A stretch of 64,000 nt of DNA from Siphonodentalium dalli (taxonomy: Eukaryota > Mollusca > Scaphopoda > Gadilida > Siphonodentaliidae). The notes under the pieces are model-generated. The model searched no databases. It was given only the letters and a program-made list of their open reading frames with translations, and was not told the DNA's origin. Shown here one piece after another: positions 46,283 through 59,580 of this stretch; the stretch's first letter is position 1; each line of letters starts with the position of its first letter. Where the stretch lies: the NCBI GenBank assembly GCA_032622095.1, contig CP136069.1, positions 11,672,036 through 11,736,035 of the forward strand, in the 5' to 3' direction. Made by a program: the position numbers and the translations under genes.

Positions 46283-46621
46283 AAATAAACTTTATTCTCC
46301 CAGCCAATGTACATGGTACGGAGACAACGGAATACATAAAACAATACCTACCCCGTGTCAAGTGCGGATGGACGATGGTTAACGTAATTAGTTAATTAAT
46401 CATATTCAAGTTAATGTTGCCATCAGGACGTGACACGGGGTTTGACAAATAAGAATAGAAAATGTGTTATGGCAGTTTACAGGCTGCCGCCCTGTGAGGT
46501 GGAAGCTACCTGATTTAACCTGGAGAACAGTTAGCTACGGAAATTTGAATCTCTTTGATCATTTTGCACGTTTTCTTTAGAACAGATGGTCGTGTGCTCC
46601 TTAAAAGCATTTTCAATTTAC
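46283..46621 (-). mobile_element. SINE-like or processed-transcript insertion
   Basis: The family sequence CCCGATTTCT|GGACCTCCGCTGG (uninterrupted at 42735) is split here by about 340 bp. Read on the minus strand, the insert ends AATAAAGTTTATTT, a polyadenylation-signal-like 3' end, and contains CCCGTGTCACGTCC. This suggests retroposition of an RNA. No tRNA-like boxes were convincing, and a target duplication is at most a few bases. Confidence 0.55.
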
Positions 46622-47315
46622 CTCTGGACCTCCGCTGGACTTTTCTCCGCTGGAAATTTCTCTCAGATGATTTTGTATAGGCCGCTATAGAGGGCACAGG
46701 CCATGCTTATTGACCGACCGGCCCCAAATTTGGTGAGGGAATGCCTCCCCACTAATCTAATAATGGTTATAACCAAATGCACGGATCGCAGACTGTTACC
46801 GATTTCAATAGAAAAATCGACCAGTGACGGTGTGTGTCATAACTGCAGACGCCGAGCCATTGATTTTTTTTAGATCGATTGGAGATTCCAGAAGGTTCCA
46901 TAGTCAATCGTCTACTCTAATAGGACGTGCCGTCGAACTTATTAGAAAAATGCACGATAGAGACGCTATAAAAGGACGGGCCTCGATTAAGCCTATTAGA
47001 AAAAGCAGTGAGAAGTTTACGTGATATGATAACTATAATAATCTATACGGGCAAATGTGGGAGGGATCGCCTGAATAAATGAATCAATAAGAATCACCCC
47101 TATAAGGTATCGTGTCCGTCAACGTACATACCTGCTGCTACCACTTTAACAAACGCATCAATAAATTTGATACAATACTTTACCAGGTATAGTTAAATAT
47201 TTTGAATATGCTTTCTCACGTCTAACAGCTATTATTCGCAAACCCCGTAAGCGATTCATAAAATTGCATGGCAATCGATTGGTTAAAACCTATATTTTAC
47301 AAATACGGCCCACAA
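46622..47315. other. Spacer of the 4-kb palindrome
   Basis: 46622-46810 continues the 41755-43690 family. 46824-47024 is a 66-codon open frame rich in Arg/Ser/Lys with no recognised domain. The rest is unassigned. Confidence 0.45.
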
Positions 47316-47929
47316 TTTCAGGATAAACTGTTCAAAAACTTACTTGTAAAACAGACGATGAACACAAAATTCATGGACGGCACCGGAACGATGTCCACGC
47401 TTTACTACAGGAGGAAATATACCGTCAATTTCAAACTCAATATTTCTCGATAAAAACATCTTGTACAACTTCTACATGTATCGACAGATCTAATGGTAGC
47501 CTTCCCAACTAAAATGGCATATTTTATCACCAGTATCCACCTTCTTCCTATATTTTAAGATAATCACGTAGGGACTTCATAATAGACAAACGATGGCCAA
47601 ACGTTATGTGAAATTACTGCTTAAAGACAAGAAAAGCAATATATAAATTGTTGGAAAATTGTCGTTTGTGTGGAAGGCCAATGGTATACCATAGTGAATA
47701 GATTTTCTCAAAAATTGGCAGAGCAAACGAAAAAACACTGTCAAATTAATTCGCTACAAATAGTAAATAGTTTGATCTGGGAGAACCGACTGGCATCGGG
47801 TGGCTTAATATAACAGCGATGTGTCAAAGATAGTTGGGCAGCAGCAGTTAAGTCACTAATGAGAACTGTTGGACAAGTTCATAAATTCGCAAATAAACCT
47901 GTGTGTGATATTGCAACCTCTGAATCGAA

Positions 47930-49750
47930 CCTTTTTACCTCAAATTTTGTCAAACTTTTGAAAACTTTTTGCTCATGGTCAACCATGGGCAATCTTTATC
48001 AGGCCAAGAACAGGTTAATACTACGAAAACTGTAAATATAAGTTTTTGACCCCAAATTTTGTCGAATAAATTTTACCACCAATTTTGATAACTTTTTGTG
48101 TGATCTGACTTTATTGGTTCAGTGCCAACAGATAGTTGTCGTTATCTGGTCACAAACCGGTAATAACTATGAAAACAAAATAATTTGTCTTTTAATCAGA
48201 AAGTGTATCGAAATTTAACTATTTGGCAACATTTTCAATATTATCTTACATCTATGGTCGAGGACCACCACAGTAGTCTTTATCCAGTCAAATCCGGACA
48301 AAACTACGAATACTGTAAGGTTCGATTTTTAACTCCAATTATTGACAAAATGTTGACAACTTTTTGGTTTCATCTTACTTGCTTGGTTCGGGCCAACTCA
48401 CAACAGTCTTTATCTGGTTAAAAACCGGCAAAAACTGGATCACTTGCTTTTTGTCCCGAAATTGTGTCGAAACTAGTAAAAACTACGAAGATTTAAAACC
48501 CGAATTAGGCAATTTTTCGGTTTAATCTTTTTTCAATGGTCGGGGCCACACCAAAGTCTTTATCCAGTCAAAATATAGTCAGAACTACAAATCTATCAAA
48601 TTTAATTTGTCTTTTTATAAAATATTTTGGCTACTTTTTGGTGTCAACCCCCATAAGTCCTTATCTGGTCAAAATCCGATAAAAACTACGAAAACTGTAA
48701 ACTTCGATTTTTGACCGCAAACTTTGTTGAAAGTTTGGCAACTGTTTGGTGTCATCTAATGTCTATCGTCGGGGACCACACACAGTTGTCTGATCAAAAG
48801 CCGGTCAAAACTATCAATACGGTGAAAATATATTATTTACAAAAAATTTGTCGAAATTTTTGCCACTTTTTGTGTCAGCCTACTTGTACGGTCGTGGGCC
48901 ACACCCAGCAGGATTTAACACGTCAATATCTGGTAAAAACTACGAATACGATAAAATGCGATATTTGGCTCCAAAGTAAGTTTAAAATTTGAGAACTTTA
49001 TGGGGTCTACTTACTAAAAACTACGAAAACTTAAACATTTAAGTTTAATTTTGACCCGAAATTGTGTCGAAATTTTGGCAACTTTCTGGAGTCATCTTAC
49101 TTGTATTGTCGGGGGCAGTCACAGAGTAGTCTATATCCTGTCAAAATCCGATCAAAACTACGAAAACTGGAAACTTTGGATTTTCTTCTTACATCTATAA
49201 TCCGGGGGACACCCTCTAGTAGTCTTTATTCGGTCAAATTCTGTAAAAACTACGAAAACTATAATACTAAATGTTATACCTCAAATTTGGTTGAAATTTT
49301 GAATACTTTCTGGTGTTGCCTGACTTGTTTCGTTCAGGGCCAAACCTCGGAAGTAATTTTCTGCTCAAAATCCAGTAAACACTACGAATATTGGACAATT
49401 CGATTTTTGACCCCAAATTTTGTCATAATTTGAGCAACTTTTCGGTTTCATGTTACTTCTATGGATGGGGCTACAACATAGTCTCTGTCCATCAAAATCC
49501 AGACAAAACTATGAAAACTCAATCGTTCGATTTTCGACAGCAAACTCTGTGAAAATGTTGGCAACTTATTTTGTGTCATCTTACCTTTATAGACGTGACC
49601 ACCCCACACTTGTCTTTATCCTACTTGTTTTGTCCTGGACCACATCAGTCTTTTTCTTGTAAAAATCCGGTCAAAAATATGAATACGGTAAAATTCGATT
49701 TTGTACCCAAAGTAAGTTAACATTTTGAAAACTTATTTTGTGTCTTATCC
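47930..49750 (+). repeat. ~118-bp satellite array
   Basis: About 14-15 diverged units. Each has ACTACGAAAACT, a GATTTTTGACC block, a TTTGGCAACT block, TCATCTTACTT, GTCGGGG and AGTCTTTATC, then a TCAAAATCCG block. The small open frames across it are translations of the repeat. It stops at 49750 next to foldback element A and resumes in the same orientation at about 54755. Confidence 0.85.
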
Positions 49751-49789
49751 GACATGGGGGGGGGGACGAAAGGGTAATAATTATAACTT

Positions 49790-49975
49790 ACTATTTTAAG
49801 TCTAACATAATATTTTAATTCTAATATTTGAAAGCTAACTTGATATTTTAACTCTAACATAATATTTTAACTCTAACTTAATATTTCAATTTAAGTTAAT
49901 ATTTTAATTCTAATATTTCAGTTTTAACTCAACATTTTAACTCTGACTTAATGTTTTAATTCTAGGATCTCAGAT
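49790..49975. repeat. AT-rich ~20-bp minisatellite
   Basis: Imperfect repeats of TTTTAACTCTAACTTAATAT. The inverse block is at 54390-54735, and related blocks lie at 57640-58045 and 61740-62010. Confidence 0.8.
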
Positions 49976-51499
49976 TTGAAAAGTACATATTAAAACAGAC
50001 ATCAAACGAATATATTGAGTTGGAATTACTTACTGTAACAATTCTACCGAAAGACGTCGCTGCGATCGGACCGCGGAAATTGCCTAACGAGCAAGCTTTC
50101 CCCGCGTCGCTATCTTTGTCGATGCGCGATGCGGCGTTTCTGTTGGAACTTATTTGTCCCTATGAGAACAATGGTTCCCGTTGTCAATAATTTGATGGTT
50201 ATTTTAAACTGGCATCTATAGAAACAAGGGACGCTTCAGACAGAAACATAACAATAATGATAATATAATAATACATAATTATGTTGAGATGTATTTCAAG
50301 CCATATAGCAAAATTCCATGGCAGTAAAATGTTCGATTATATCTGTTTTCTTTTATATAATACATGAATGAGTCGGCAAGTATTAGATAATGTCACGAAT
50401 TTCTATTTGATGTTCTGACGAGGAACTTTATAGAATTTAGCACACAACACACACGGAATATATTTCTTTGTCAGTATCAAATTACCATTGCTTTGGCTTT
50501 GGCTTCGGGGGTAAACAATATTTGATTCGAGTCGAGAAACCCTCTCATCAAAGCTCAGCGTGATCATATCAATTTTAGAAGATTATTTTAAATCTTGTCT
50601 CAGGAGAATATGAGATGATATTTTCATTTACTTAATCTGGGCACTGACAGATCCCGGTATGACAATATTTCAATGCCAGCGCCATCATATTTCCTTCTCT
50701 GAAGTCCGCCTGATGGACATTTTACACATGTTTGTCGCCCAGACATGAATATAACTTATGAAATCACGTTCATCTGAATCATTGATAGGTTATGACGTGA
50801 TTGGCGTGGTGGGGGACTTCGGGAGGGGGTGCTTAATTTATGTATATCCCCAACTTTGGTCAAAAAGTTCAACCGTTACAAATTTCTTATCTTACAATAG
50901 ATTGGTTTAAAATTTAACACCAACAATATGTTGAAATTATTCTCTTAGTTTAATTTGACAACAATTTAATAGTGGGGAATTTGTCATTTTTAGACCAACA
51001 TTCCTACACTTTAAATATGTAATCAACCATATTTGACGTATACAAATGGACACCTCTACTTTAGAGTTGATCCAAAACTCATGATGTGTGGACAGGAAGT
51101 AGGGAGCAGGTGTGATCTAGTTTTCAATATCACATTTACCCCCCCCCCCATATAACTTTCAGGTTCAGATATCCACATTTCTCACTGGGCCCATGTATCC
51201 CGAGTTTCTCCCCCGATTTGCATGATAGCCATTCAAAGATCAATTCACTTCAAAATGGCATACAATCTAGAGCTATAATGTGTCAAGCAGTTGGGAAAGC
51301 CTAAAGCCTATGCCTTGTGCATGCGTTTGTATCAAGGGGATGGTGCGGTTGGAAATTCCAAGGTGGAGGCCCCAACATTGGAGACCTTCCAGCCCACGTC
51401 CTTGCTCACTTGACACGTTATCAGCGAGGAACAATAGTGTGCCTTATAATAGCCAGGTTTAGATAACCATAACACTGATTTATAATGATTAATTTGTAT

Positions 51500-51815
51500 G
51501 AATGTTTAGCTAATAATTCCAAAAATCTGTAACTGCATGTTGAATTTAATAGCTGAGCACTCCTACAAATGATTAAATAGGATTCAAGTCGATGCCCATT
51601 GCAGCACATTTAGTCACCAAAGGATTAACATCCATATAATAATATTTGTAACTGCATTTTTTTTTTTTTATATGTTACTGCTTGCTGAAGTTAATAACTA
51701 AGCATTCCTACAAATTAATCAATAGGATTCAAGTCAAATCTCATTACAGCGCATTTAGTAACCAAAGATTTAACATCCATATAATAATATCTGTAACTGT
51801 AGGATTCTTTGCTGT
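51500..51815. repeat. ~160-bp tandem duplication
   Basis: GTAACTGCATGTTGAATTTA ... GGATTCAAGTC ... CATCCATATAATAATAT is repeated in diverged form from about 51670, separated by a T13-14 run. Confidence 0.8.
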
Positions 51816-52159
51816 TTTATATGTTCTATTACAAAATCAGAGATCCCTAGTCAATCTAAAATATGATTGTGGTTATAGTGCTTGTATATGTTTTAATAGC
51901 TGCATATTCTAGAATTCTAGAATTTAACCTAGATTATCAGCATCCAGCAAGCGGATACCCGACATAAACTTCATAAACTGCGTTATCAGAACATTGTATG
52001 GGTCTCTTTATTTTTGGATTTGTGTTGAGTAAAATACGTCTACGAAAATGTTTGTTGAGTAAAATACGTTTACGAAAATAGACATCACTAACCGATGTGC
52101 CCCCTCTTCGTCATGGCTAATTGGGGATTTATTTGTGATCGTTTCCGCCTGGAAAAACT

Positions 52160-52640
52160 ATTGTTCGATCGGCCCTGAAACATGCCTATATGAACGAATA
52201 TGGTCAAATTCAATGACACGATCGCACGTGAAATTGGACCCATCCATATTGTTGCCAGGATCAAAGTAGGCCTACATTATACCAAATTTGAATCGAATCG
52301 GTCGAGTTCCAGAAACATGCCTATATGAGCGTATATAAGCAAGGTCAAGGACACGGTCGCAAGTGAAATTGGACCCGCCCATATTGTTCCAGTGATAAAA
52401 GTAGACACAGCTACCAAATTTGAGTGGGATCGGTCGAGGTCCAGAAACATGCCTATATGAGCGTATTTGAGCGAGGTCAAGTTCAAGGACACGGTCGCGC
52501 GCAAATTTGGACCCACCCATATTGTTCCCCGGATCAAAGTAGCCTTACACACCAAATTTGAGTCGGATCGGTTGAGCAGTTTTTCAAGTCAATAACACAA
52601 ATGCATACATACAGACAGAAGTTCCAAAACATAATAGACA
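52160..52640. repeat. Three ~135-bp repeats, LINE-tail-like
   Basis: Each unit has GAAACATGCCTATATGAGCG, GACACGGTCGC, a TTGGACCC block, CCATATTGTT and ACCAAATTTGAGT. The last runs into GGTTGAGCAGTTTTTCAAGT and then ATGCATACATACAGACAG, which resembles the 3' tails of RTE-type elements. The minus-strand open frames here are repeat translations. Confidence 0.6.
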
Positions 52641-54754
52641 CAATACAAGACAGATAACTCTATATATCCCGTCTACACTCACGCTTTCCAGCGCTATGAA
52701 ATTTCATTATTGTTAATCGGCTATTGACTCATGGAATTGTTGGGCCTGCAAAACGTGTTATTTTTCAAACTAGCTGGCGACTTTGTGAATTTTTATAGGC
52801 GTAACACATGTTATTGAATAAGCATAGAAATGCAGTGTAATTCATCGAAATTAATGACAAGACAGTGATGCAAATTTCAACTTAATGCATAGTTTGTTGT
52901 GTTTATCTTTGTATATTTTCATAAAATTAGCAGTTTAAACCATGTACTATGGCAAATATTAGCCATAGTTTTACCCGCATAGAACGATTAAATGGGGAGA
53001 GAACCGACTCGATCAGGAGAGAACCCAAACAATTATCAAAATTCGTGGTTTTTGTCTTTGTTATGACTCGCACAATGAAAGTTTCGTTATTAACACGCTC
53101 ATTGTTGCCACAGATTGTGATGGGATTGAAAAAAAAAACTAATCGAATTATCACCTAGATGCCTGAAAATTGCGTTTTAACTGTCAAAAAGTTTGAAAAT
53201 GTACAATTTAGATCATCAGGAACCGTCACAAATGAGTCAAGAACCATGTAACAGTTCCTACGCAGTGGTCATACCAGAGAGTTAGGAGGTATAACATTCG
53301 TGGAAATTATAGGACTATAGATAATTAACCAATTAAAGTGAAGTGAAAAACTTAGGTATGGTGATCAAATAGAAATTGAAATAATCTTGCTCAAAGTTGT
53401 TATTTTACGAATATTAATCCAAATTGACATCACACATCGTCATTCGTATATATTAATTAAATGCACTGACTCTCGATGGGGAAATAGTTTGTGTTAATTT
53501 ATCGCCAATAGTTGCGTCCCGAATCTGATGTAAATATTTACAATTGAACGTAGTTCTGACGATGTTTTCCATGGAGTGGTATGGTCTATTTACTTTTAAT
53601 TTTCGGCGATTTTAGTAGAATGCTACATTCCCCAGGTTGCATAGCGCCTGAGTACTAACATATAAGTTTCACGCACCGAACAAGTCCATAATATGTCTTT
53701 AATAGTTATGCACCGGTATTCCACAGTAAATGTAGGCTCGAGATTGCATGCTTGAAATAGAATCCATGTAGGTCAATTTCTTGAGCCAAGTCTTATTGGC
53801 ATCCCTTACAATCGTTGAATTTATTGCGGTAGTCAATTAAATGTTTATTGAGATAGCGACTTACAAACATGGCAAAACAAAAATGCAATCTGAAGTTGTT
53901 ACCATAGCCCCTCTGTAAAATATATTATTAAGGAACAAATAGTAACAACGAAATATATTCACTGCGTTGTGTGTTGAATGCTATAAAATCCCCGTCAGAA
54001 AATCAAAACGTTTCCATAAATTTTAAACGTCTCTCAACATAATTAATTATTATTATATTATAAGTATTATTCTGTTCCTGTCTAAAACCCCACTTATACT
54101 ATAGATGGTCATTTATAAATAGCCATCAAATTATTGTCAACAGGGACCATTGTTCTCAAAGGGACAAATAAGATTCAACAGAAACGCCTCATACATAGAC
54201 ATAAATAGCGACGCCGGGAAAACTTGTGAGATCGGCAATTTCCGTGGTCCGTTCGCAGCGACGTCTTTCAATAGAATTGTTATAGAATGCGCGCGGGCCA
54301 ATCGGGTCACAATTCCAACTCAATATATCCGTTTTATGTTTGTTTTAATTTTAACTTTTTAATTCTGAGATCAAATTTACGTTCATTCCAATTTCAGCTT
54401 TTTAATTCTAACATTTTAAATCCAACATTAAAACTTTTAGTAGTAGATTTGTATTTAGCTTCTTACTTTGAAGTTACAATTAAAATATTGAAATCAAAAT
54501 ATTAACTTAGAATTCAAATATTAAGGTGGAGTTTAAAACAGGTTAGAATTGATACATTAAGTCAGAGTTAAAATGTTTAGTTAAAATTGAAATATTATAA
54601 TTAAAATATTGAGTTAGAGTTAAAATAACAAGTTAGCATTAAAATATTAAAATTAAAATATCAAGCTAGATTTAAAATATCAAGTTAGAAGTAAACTTTT
54701 AGAATTAAACTTTTATGTTAGAGTTAAAGTCAGAATTATGACCATTTCGGCCAT

Positions 54755-55345
54755 CCGTAATCTGTGGCCAACCTTCGGTAGTCTTTTTCTGGTTAAAACC
54801 GGTAAAAACTACGAACAAATTTGACCCCAAAATTGGTCGAAAATTTGGCTACATTTTGGTGTCATCTGAATTTTGTGTTCGGATGCAACCCATGGAAGTC
54901 AAAACAATCTGTAAAAACTACGAACACTAAGTAGAGTTTTGTACCTGAAATTTTGGCAAATTTTCGGTGTCATCTTACTTCGATGGTCGGGAGTCATCCC
55001 GGAGTCTTTATCCGGTCAACATCAAATAAAACTACAAGAACTGAAACATGCGATTTTGACCTCAAATTTTGGAAACTTCGGAAAGTCATCTTCCTTGTGT
55101 CGTTGAGAGCCAAGACACCGACGTCCTTATTTTGGTTAAATCCGGTAACATCTATGAAACAAGATAATTCAGTTTTTGATCCGAAATTTTGTGCTAATTT
55201 TGGCAACTTGTCTGTTTTATTTTACTTTATTGGTCTTTATCTGCTGAACATTCAAATTAAATCTACGATAAATTTCGATTTTTTTTATCTCAGATTTTTT
55301 AATCTTTTTTGTGTCATCTTACTTCTATGGTCGGGTCCACTATAC
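54755..55345 (+). repeat. ~118-bp satellite, continuation after element A
   Basis: About five units with GGTAAAAACTACGAA, TTTGGC, GTGTCATCTTACTTC and TCCGGTCAA blocks, in the same orientation as 47930-49750. Confidence 0.8.
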
Positions 55346-57585
55346 ACGCTCTTATAAAAATGTGTAGCAACGATTACACATCAAATGTGTAAACCATATT
55401 AATTATTAACCCAGTTTACTCATTTGAGGTGTAATCGCCGTACTGTACTAGTGTGACTGTCTACAGTCATTGTCTACAGCATTCCCAATAATATTTAATC
55501 CTTATTGGAGTTGGCTAGCCTATTTTATTCTTATTAGAACATTTTATTGTCTGTATCATACGTTTATTGCCATACAAGCTATATTCAACATTTCAGCAAC
55601 TGTGTGTTATCTGTGTCCACTGCCAGCATGTACACAGTGTATCACTAACAACACACATGAAACAATTGTACTAACGTTCTGATATGTTGTTTGTATCTGT
55701 GCACACTCCACGGTACTACAGAATGAGACTATGAGTGTTCAATAGCCATCCAAATGGATATTTTAGTAAAAGTAATCAAAAAGAAATCAAAATGTAATCA
55801 TGATTACAGGTACATTTGAAAGTATTACGATTACGATGTTATAAATTTATCTGTGATTATAACAATGTTTTTTTTTTAGAATGACACTTTGTCATAATTT
55901 TAACATTTAATGGCAAAACGAATTGTGTTTTCTTTCAGAGCCCTTGACCGATTTCAACCGTATTTGGTGTGGTGCATCGGGCTACCCCCGCATATATTAT
56001 AATGACCTTAGTTTTTTTTTAATTAAACTTGTTAAAAAAAATGTAAAAATTATCTATTTAAAAAAAAAGTTTCAATCAAACAATCTAAAACGAAAGTTAA
56101 AAACATTATATAAATTTGTTTTTTTTAAATACAAAACAAAAATTAACATTTTTTTTTGTTCGACAGCAGATCAGAGTTCAATCTAAAAAAAAATACAAAT
56201 TTAATTTAAATAATTTAGTTTTTATATCAAAAAGATGAAACATTGCACGAATCATAACATGAGTCTGTTTCAGCAGCTAGTTACCATAAGGGCAAGTGCC
56301 GATATGCTTACTTCGGGAATTGATCTCGGGTAAAAAACAATATTTATATGGATAAAATCTTATTACCAGTGGGCGGTTCTACCGCTGTGGGTGTGGCCTC
56401 GGTTGAAAGCTACATTCAGAGGAGATAAAACGGGCAATTTTCCTGTAACATAACACACAAATTTGACAATCACTGAATACCATCGGGGGCCACCCCGGAA
56501 TCTTTAGTCAGTCAAGTTTCACAGTTTTGAAATATAAATAAACTTTCAAACCATTGATGCCACATTTAACACAGGCTCCACAGGCAGTTATGCGCCCAGA
56601 CACTATTTGTTTCTTCAGACCCCCTATAAATCATGTACTGCAACCTGATAAGCAAATGTAACGTCAATTATGAAGACTATCACTACAATCTGACATTTTT
56701 ATCTAAGGCAATATCTGTGAATGGTATAAAATAAAGATATTAAAAAACATGAAAACGCATATACATGTTCTGCATCAATATATTTGTATGTGTTGATCAC
56801 TGAGATTTACGCTATGTGAAGGTGGCATGTTGCTTGTTTTTTTCAAGATGAGGGTGGGTTACAAGACATTTCGTGGCATGCCAGTAAGTCGAAGAATTTG
56901 CAATGGAATTTTGCTCTCAGAACATTTATATATGCACTGCACAATTTGGTAGTGGGAATAACAGAATCAGATAAAACATCAAATGATGATATACAGACTT
57001 TATCAACTGAAAATAATCGAGAATTATTAGCTGTTTTCAATTCTCCGCAAAGAGAGGAACGCGCCCGTCAGTGTACCACATATCCGGAATATGCTGGCAA
57101 TGAAAGTAATTTATTGTTTCGTTCTGTTGAAAAGTCGAACCCAATTTTTTCCTAAATTTGATATTTGATTGTCTCAGTTTCTGTGGCCTTTAAAGTCTGC
57201 ATAAATTTGTATTACATTGTTATCGACTGAGGCCGGAGACAGCTTAAAAGAGTACAGATTCCGAAATTTACCACAATCAGGGATGCGGGGATAATGTTTA
57301 TTTGTTGTGGCGGGTGTGGGTGGGGGCTAACATAGCACACATTCCCACATATGGCCATAAGTTTCAGCAATTGAAAAAAATATACATGACACAACATTAC
57401 TTGAAATGTCAGACCAACAATAGATTCCAATTGTTCTTATATTTAATTTTTCAAACGACATTTTAATGTGTCGTATGGGGGCCAAATACATTCCGATCTC
57501 TCGCTGAAAAAGTTCATCTAGGGGGTGTAATGCAATTCGAAGACTAGGTGTGGTTAAAATGACGGTGCAGTCTGGTGCAGTAGTG
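55346..57585. other. Mostly gene-free interval
   Basis: Contains A/T homopolymer-rich sequence (55990-56220), a satellite remnant near 56480-56520 (GGGGGCCACCCCGGAATCTT) and a stretch near 55945 (CGATTTCAACCGTATTTGG) that resembles LINE 3' sequence. Only the frame at 56898-57155 looks faintly protein-like. Confidence 0.5.
56898..57155 (+). CDS. Doubtful ORF, 85 codons, no recognised family
   Basis: Composition is protein-like (acidic/polar, SDKTSNDDIQTLSTENN, then a basic patch RRE-like QREERARQC), with an ATG start and TAA end. It has no signal peptide, domain or clear splice signals. It might be an exon or a decayed element fragment; chance cannot be excluded. Confidence 0.15.
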   Translation: MQWNFALRTFIYALHNLVVGITESDKTSNDDIQTLSTENNRELLAVFNSPQREERARQCTTYPEYAGNESNLLFRSVEKSNPIFS

Positions 57586-57639
57586 AAATATAAGGTTGAA
57601 ACTTATGGAGGGTTGTTAGGGTCACAATCCTAGTTTTAC

Positions 57640-58045
57640 ATTTTAATTCTAACTTAACATTTTAATTTTTATATTTCAGTTCTAACTTAACATTTTAATT
57701 CTTATATTTTAATTCATATATTTCAATTCTAACTTAACATTTTAATTCTTATATTTTAATTCTAACTTAACATTTGAACCCTGATTTAATCTTTTAATTC
57801 TAACTTAACATTTTAACCCTAATTTAATCTTTTAATTCTTACTTAATATTTTAATTCTAACTTAACATTTAATTCTTCAATTTTAATTATAACTTCATAT
57901 TTTAATTCTTACTTAATATTTTTATTCTTATCTTTTAATTGTAACTTTAACTTTATATTTCAATTCTTACTTAATTGTTTTACTTTAATATTTTAAATCT
58001 ACTACAAAAATGTCTAATGTTAGAATTAAAATATTAGAATTAAAA
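57640..58045. repeat. AT-rich minisatellite, left arm of element B
   Basis: Repeats of TTTTAATTCTAACTTAACA with TTCTTATA variants; its inverse is at 61740-62010. Confidence 0.82.
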
Positions 58046-59580
58046 AGTTTAAATTGGAGTGAACTTGAAACGGACCGCATAATTGAAACGCAAAAATGAA
58101 AACAGACATAAAACGGATACTGTAAGTTGGAATTGTGACTCCAATAACACGCCTGCGTGTTCTATAATTTATATCGAAAGACGTCGCTGCGATCGGATAG
58201 CGGAAATTGCCGATCTCGCAAGCTTTTCTGGCGTCGCAATCTTTGTCGATGCGTGATGCGCGTTTCTGTTGGATCTTATTTGTCTCTGTGAGAACAATGG
58301 TTCCCGTTGTCAATAATTCGATGGTTATTTTAAAATTGCATCTGTAGATACAAGTGGCGTTTCAGACAGGAACGTAATACTAATTATAATATAATAATAA
58401 CTAATTATGTTGAGATGTATTTCAAGCCATATATGGTAGTAGAATGTTCTATTATATCTGTTTCCAAAGTATGTGCTGAATATATTTATTTTATATAATA
58501 CAGGAATGGGTTGACATGAATTAGATCATGTCATGAATTTCTACTTGATGGTCTGACGGGGAACTTTATATGATTCAACAAACAATGCAGGGAATATATT
58601 TCTTTGTTAGTACTTGTTCCTTAATAATATATTTTAGTGGGGTGGTTATGGTACCAACTCCAGATTGCATGATTTTATTTGCCATTTATGTTAGTCGATA
58701 TCTCAATAAATTTGAATTGATTACTCGTAAGAAATTCCTCGATTGTAAGGGATGCCAATCAGAATTGGCTTAACAAATTGACCTATTCTATTATTTCAAG
58801 TATGCAATTTCGAGCTGCATGGAACCTTCATTTACTGTGGAATAACGGTACATAATTATTAACTGAGGAACAGGTATTATACCTAAGTAATATATTATAT
58901 ACTTCCCTGTCAGAACATGAACAAGTTCCCATGATTTGAACTGGTGGATTATGGACTATACGGACGTAGCCAGAGTAGATATTCGTGACATACAATGATC
59001 TAGCCAAATATATAACCCATCTGGTATCATATATTGTTTTTCATTATTTAACCACATCTATTCATTGCACGTTCAAATGTTGATATCAATTACATACCAG
59101 ACATACATGGGGAGAGTGTAACATTAGTAGGTTAATTATCTATAATCCTATAATCTCCACGATTGTCGAATGCTATAAATCCTAACTCTCTAGTATACCC
59201 AAGTATACTGGACGGACTGAACATAAGTTAAAGGTACTTAATCCGATCAAACGGTCCCCATATCTTCAAAATACAACAACGACAACAACATTTCTTCAAA
59301 ATACGTGTTAGTAATCAGAATCGATCAATTGCAACAAAATAATGCTAACCATTGTCAACTATGGTATAAAATGTTCCAAAACGTGTTATTTAGCAACATA
59401 CGACATCTGCCCGTATTATCACGAAATTTGGCCGAATAACCACTTGATTTTAGAGTTATCCATCTTCATCCGCAATTTAGTCCGAGACCGTTTGACAACG
59501 TTTTTCGATATCTGATCACTCTGAGCTTTGATGGGTGGGTTCATCGACTCGAATCAAATATGTTTGTTTCCACCGAAGCC

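Larger units (their letters stand above)
44760..48805. mobile_element. ~4-kb palindrome with ~1.46-kb arms
   Basis: The left arm (44760-46220) and right arm (47316-48805) are inverted and very similar over their full length, for example TTTGATCTGGGAGAACCGAC at 47772 against its complement at 45741. The outer ~840 bp of each arm is the ~118-bp satellite; the inner ~620 bp is unique sequence. The ~1.1-kb spacer holds a piece of the 41755-43690 family split by a SINE-like insert (46283-46621), and a doubtful frame at 46824-47024. Confidence 0.85.
50500..53280. other. Interior of foldback element A
   Basis: No gene recognised. It includes a tandem duplication (51500-51815), three ~135-bp repeats (52160-52640) and short open frames without domains (51280-51462, 52949-53158). 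Around 50510-50560 the TTCGGGGGTAAACAATATT block matches the inner arm end of element B. Confidence 0.5.
49785..54740. mobile_element. ~5-kb foldback element A, inserted in the satellite
   Basis: The ends are AT-rich minisatellite (49790-49970 TTTTAACTCTAACTTAATAT type; 54390-54735 inverse). Inside are inverted arms with AGACGTCGCTGCGATCGGA and AACAATGGTTCCCGTTGTCA (left) matched at 54020-54330. The GATCATG...CTGGCTA MITE type makes up the next part of the arms (50380-50480; 53636-54010). The left arm has an internal deletion relative to element B. The 118-bp satellite continues on both sides in one orientation, so A is an insertion. Confidence 0.75.

Noticed and set aside
48185-49662. Several 70-120-codon open frames in a row on the plus strand
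   Set aside because: They follow the ~118-bp satellite period and encode diverged versions of the same repeat translation.
52272-52555. Minus-strand frames with repeated DRVLELDLAQIRSYRHVSG-type text
   Set aside because: A translation of the three ~135-bp tandem repeats.
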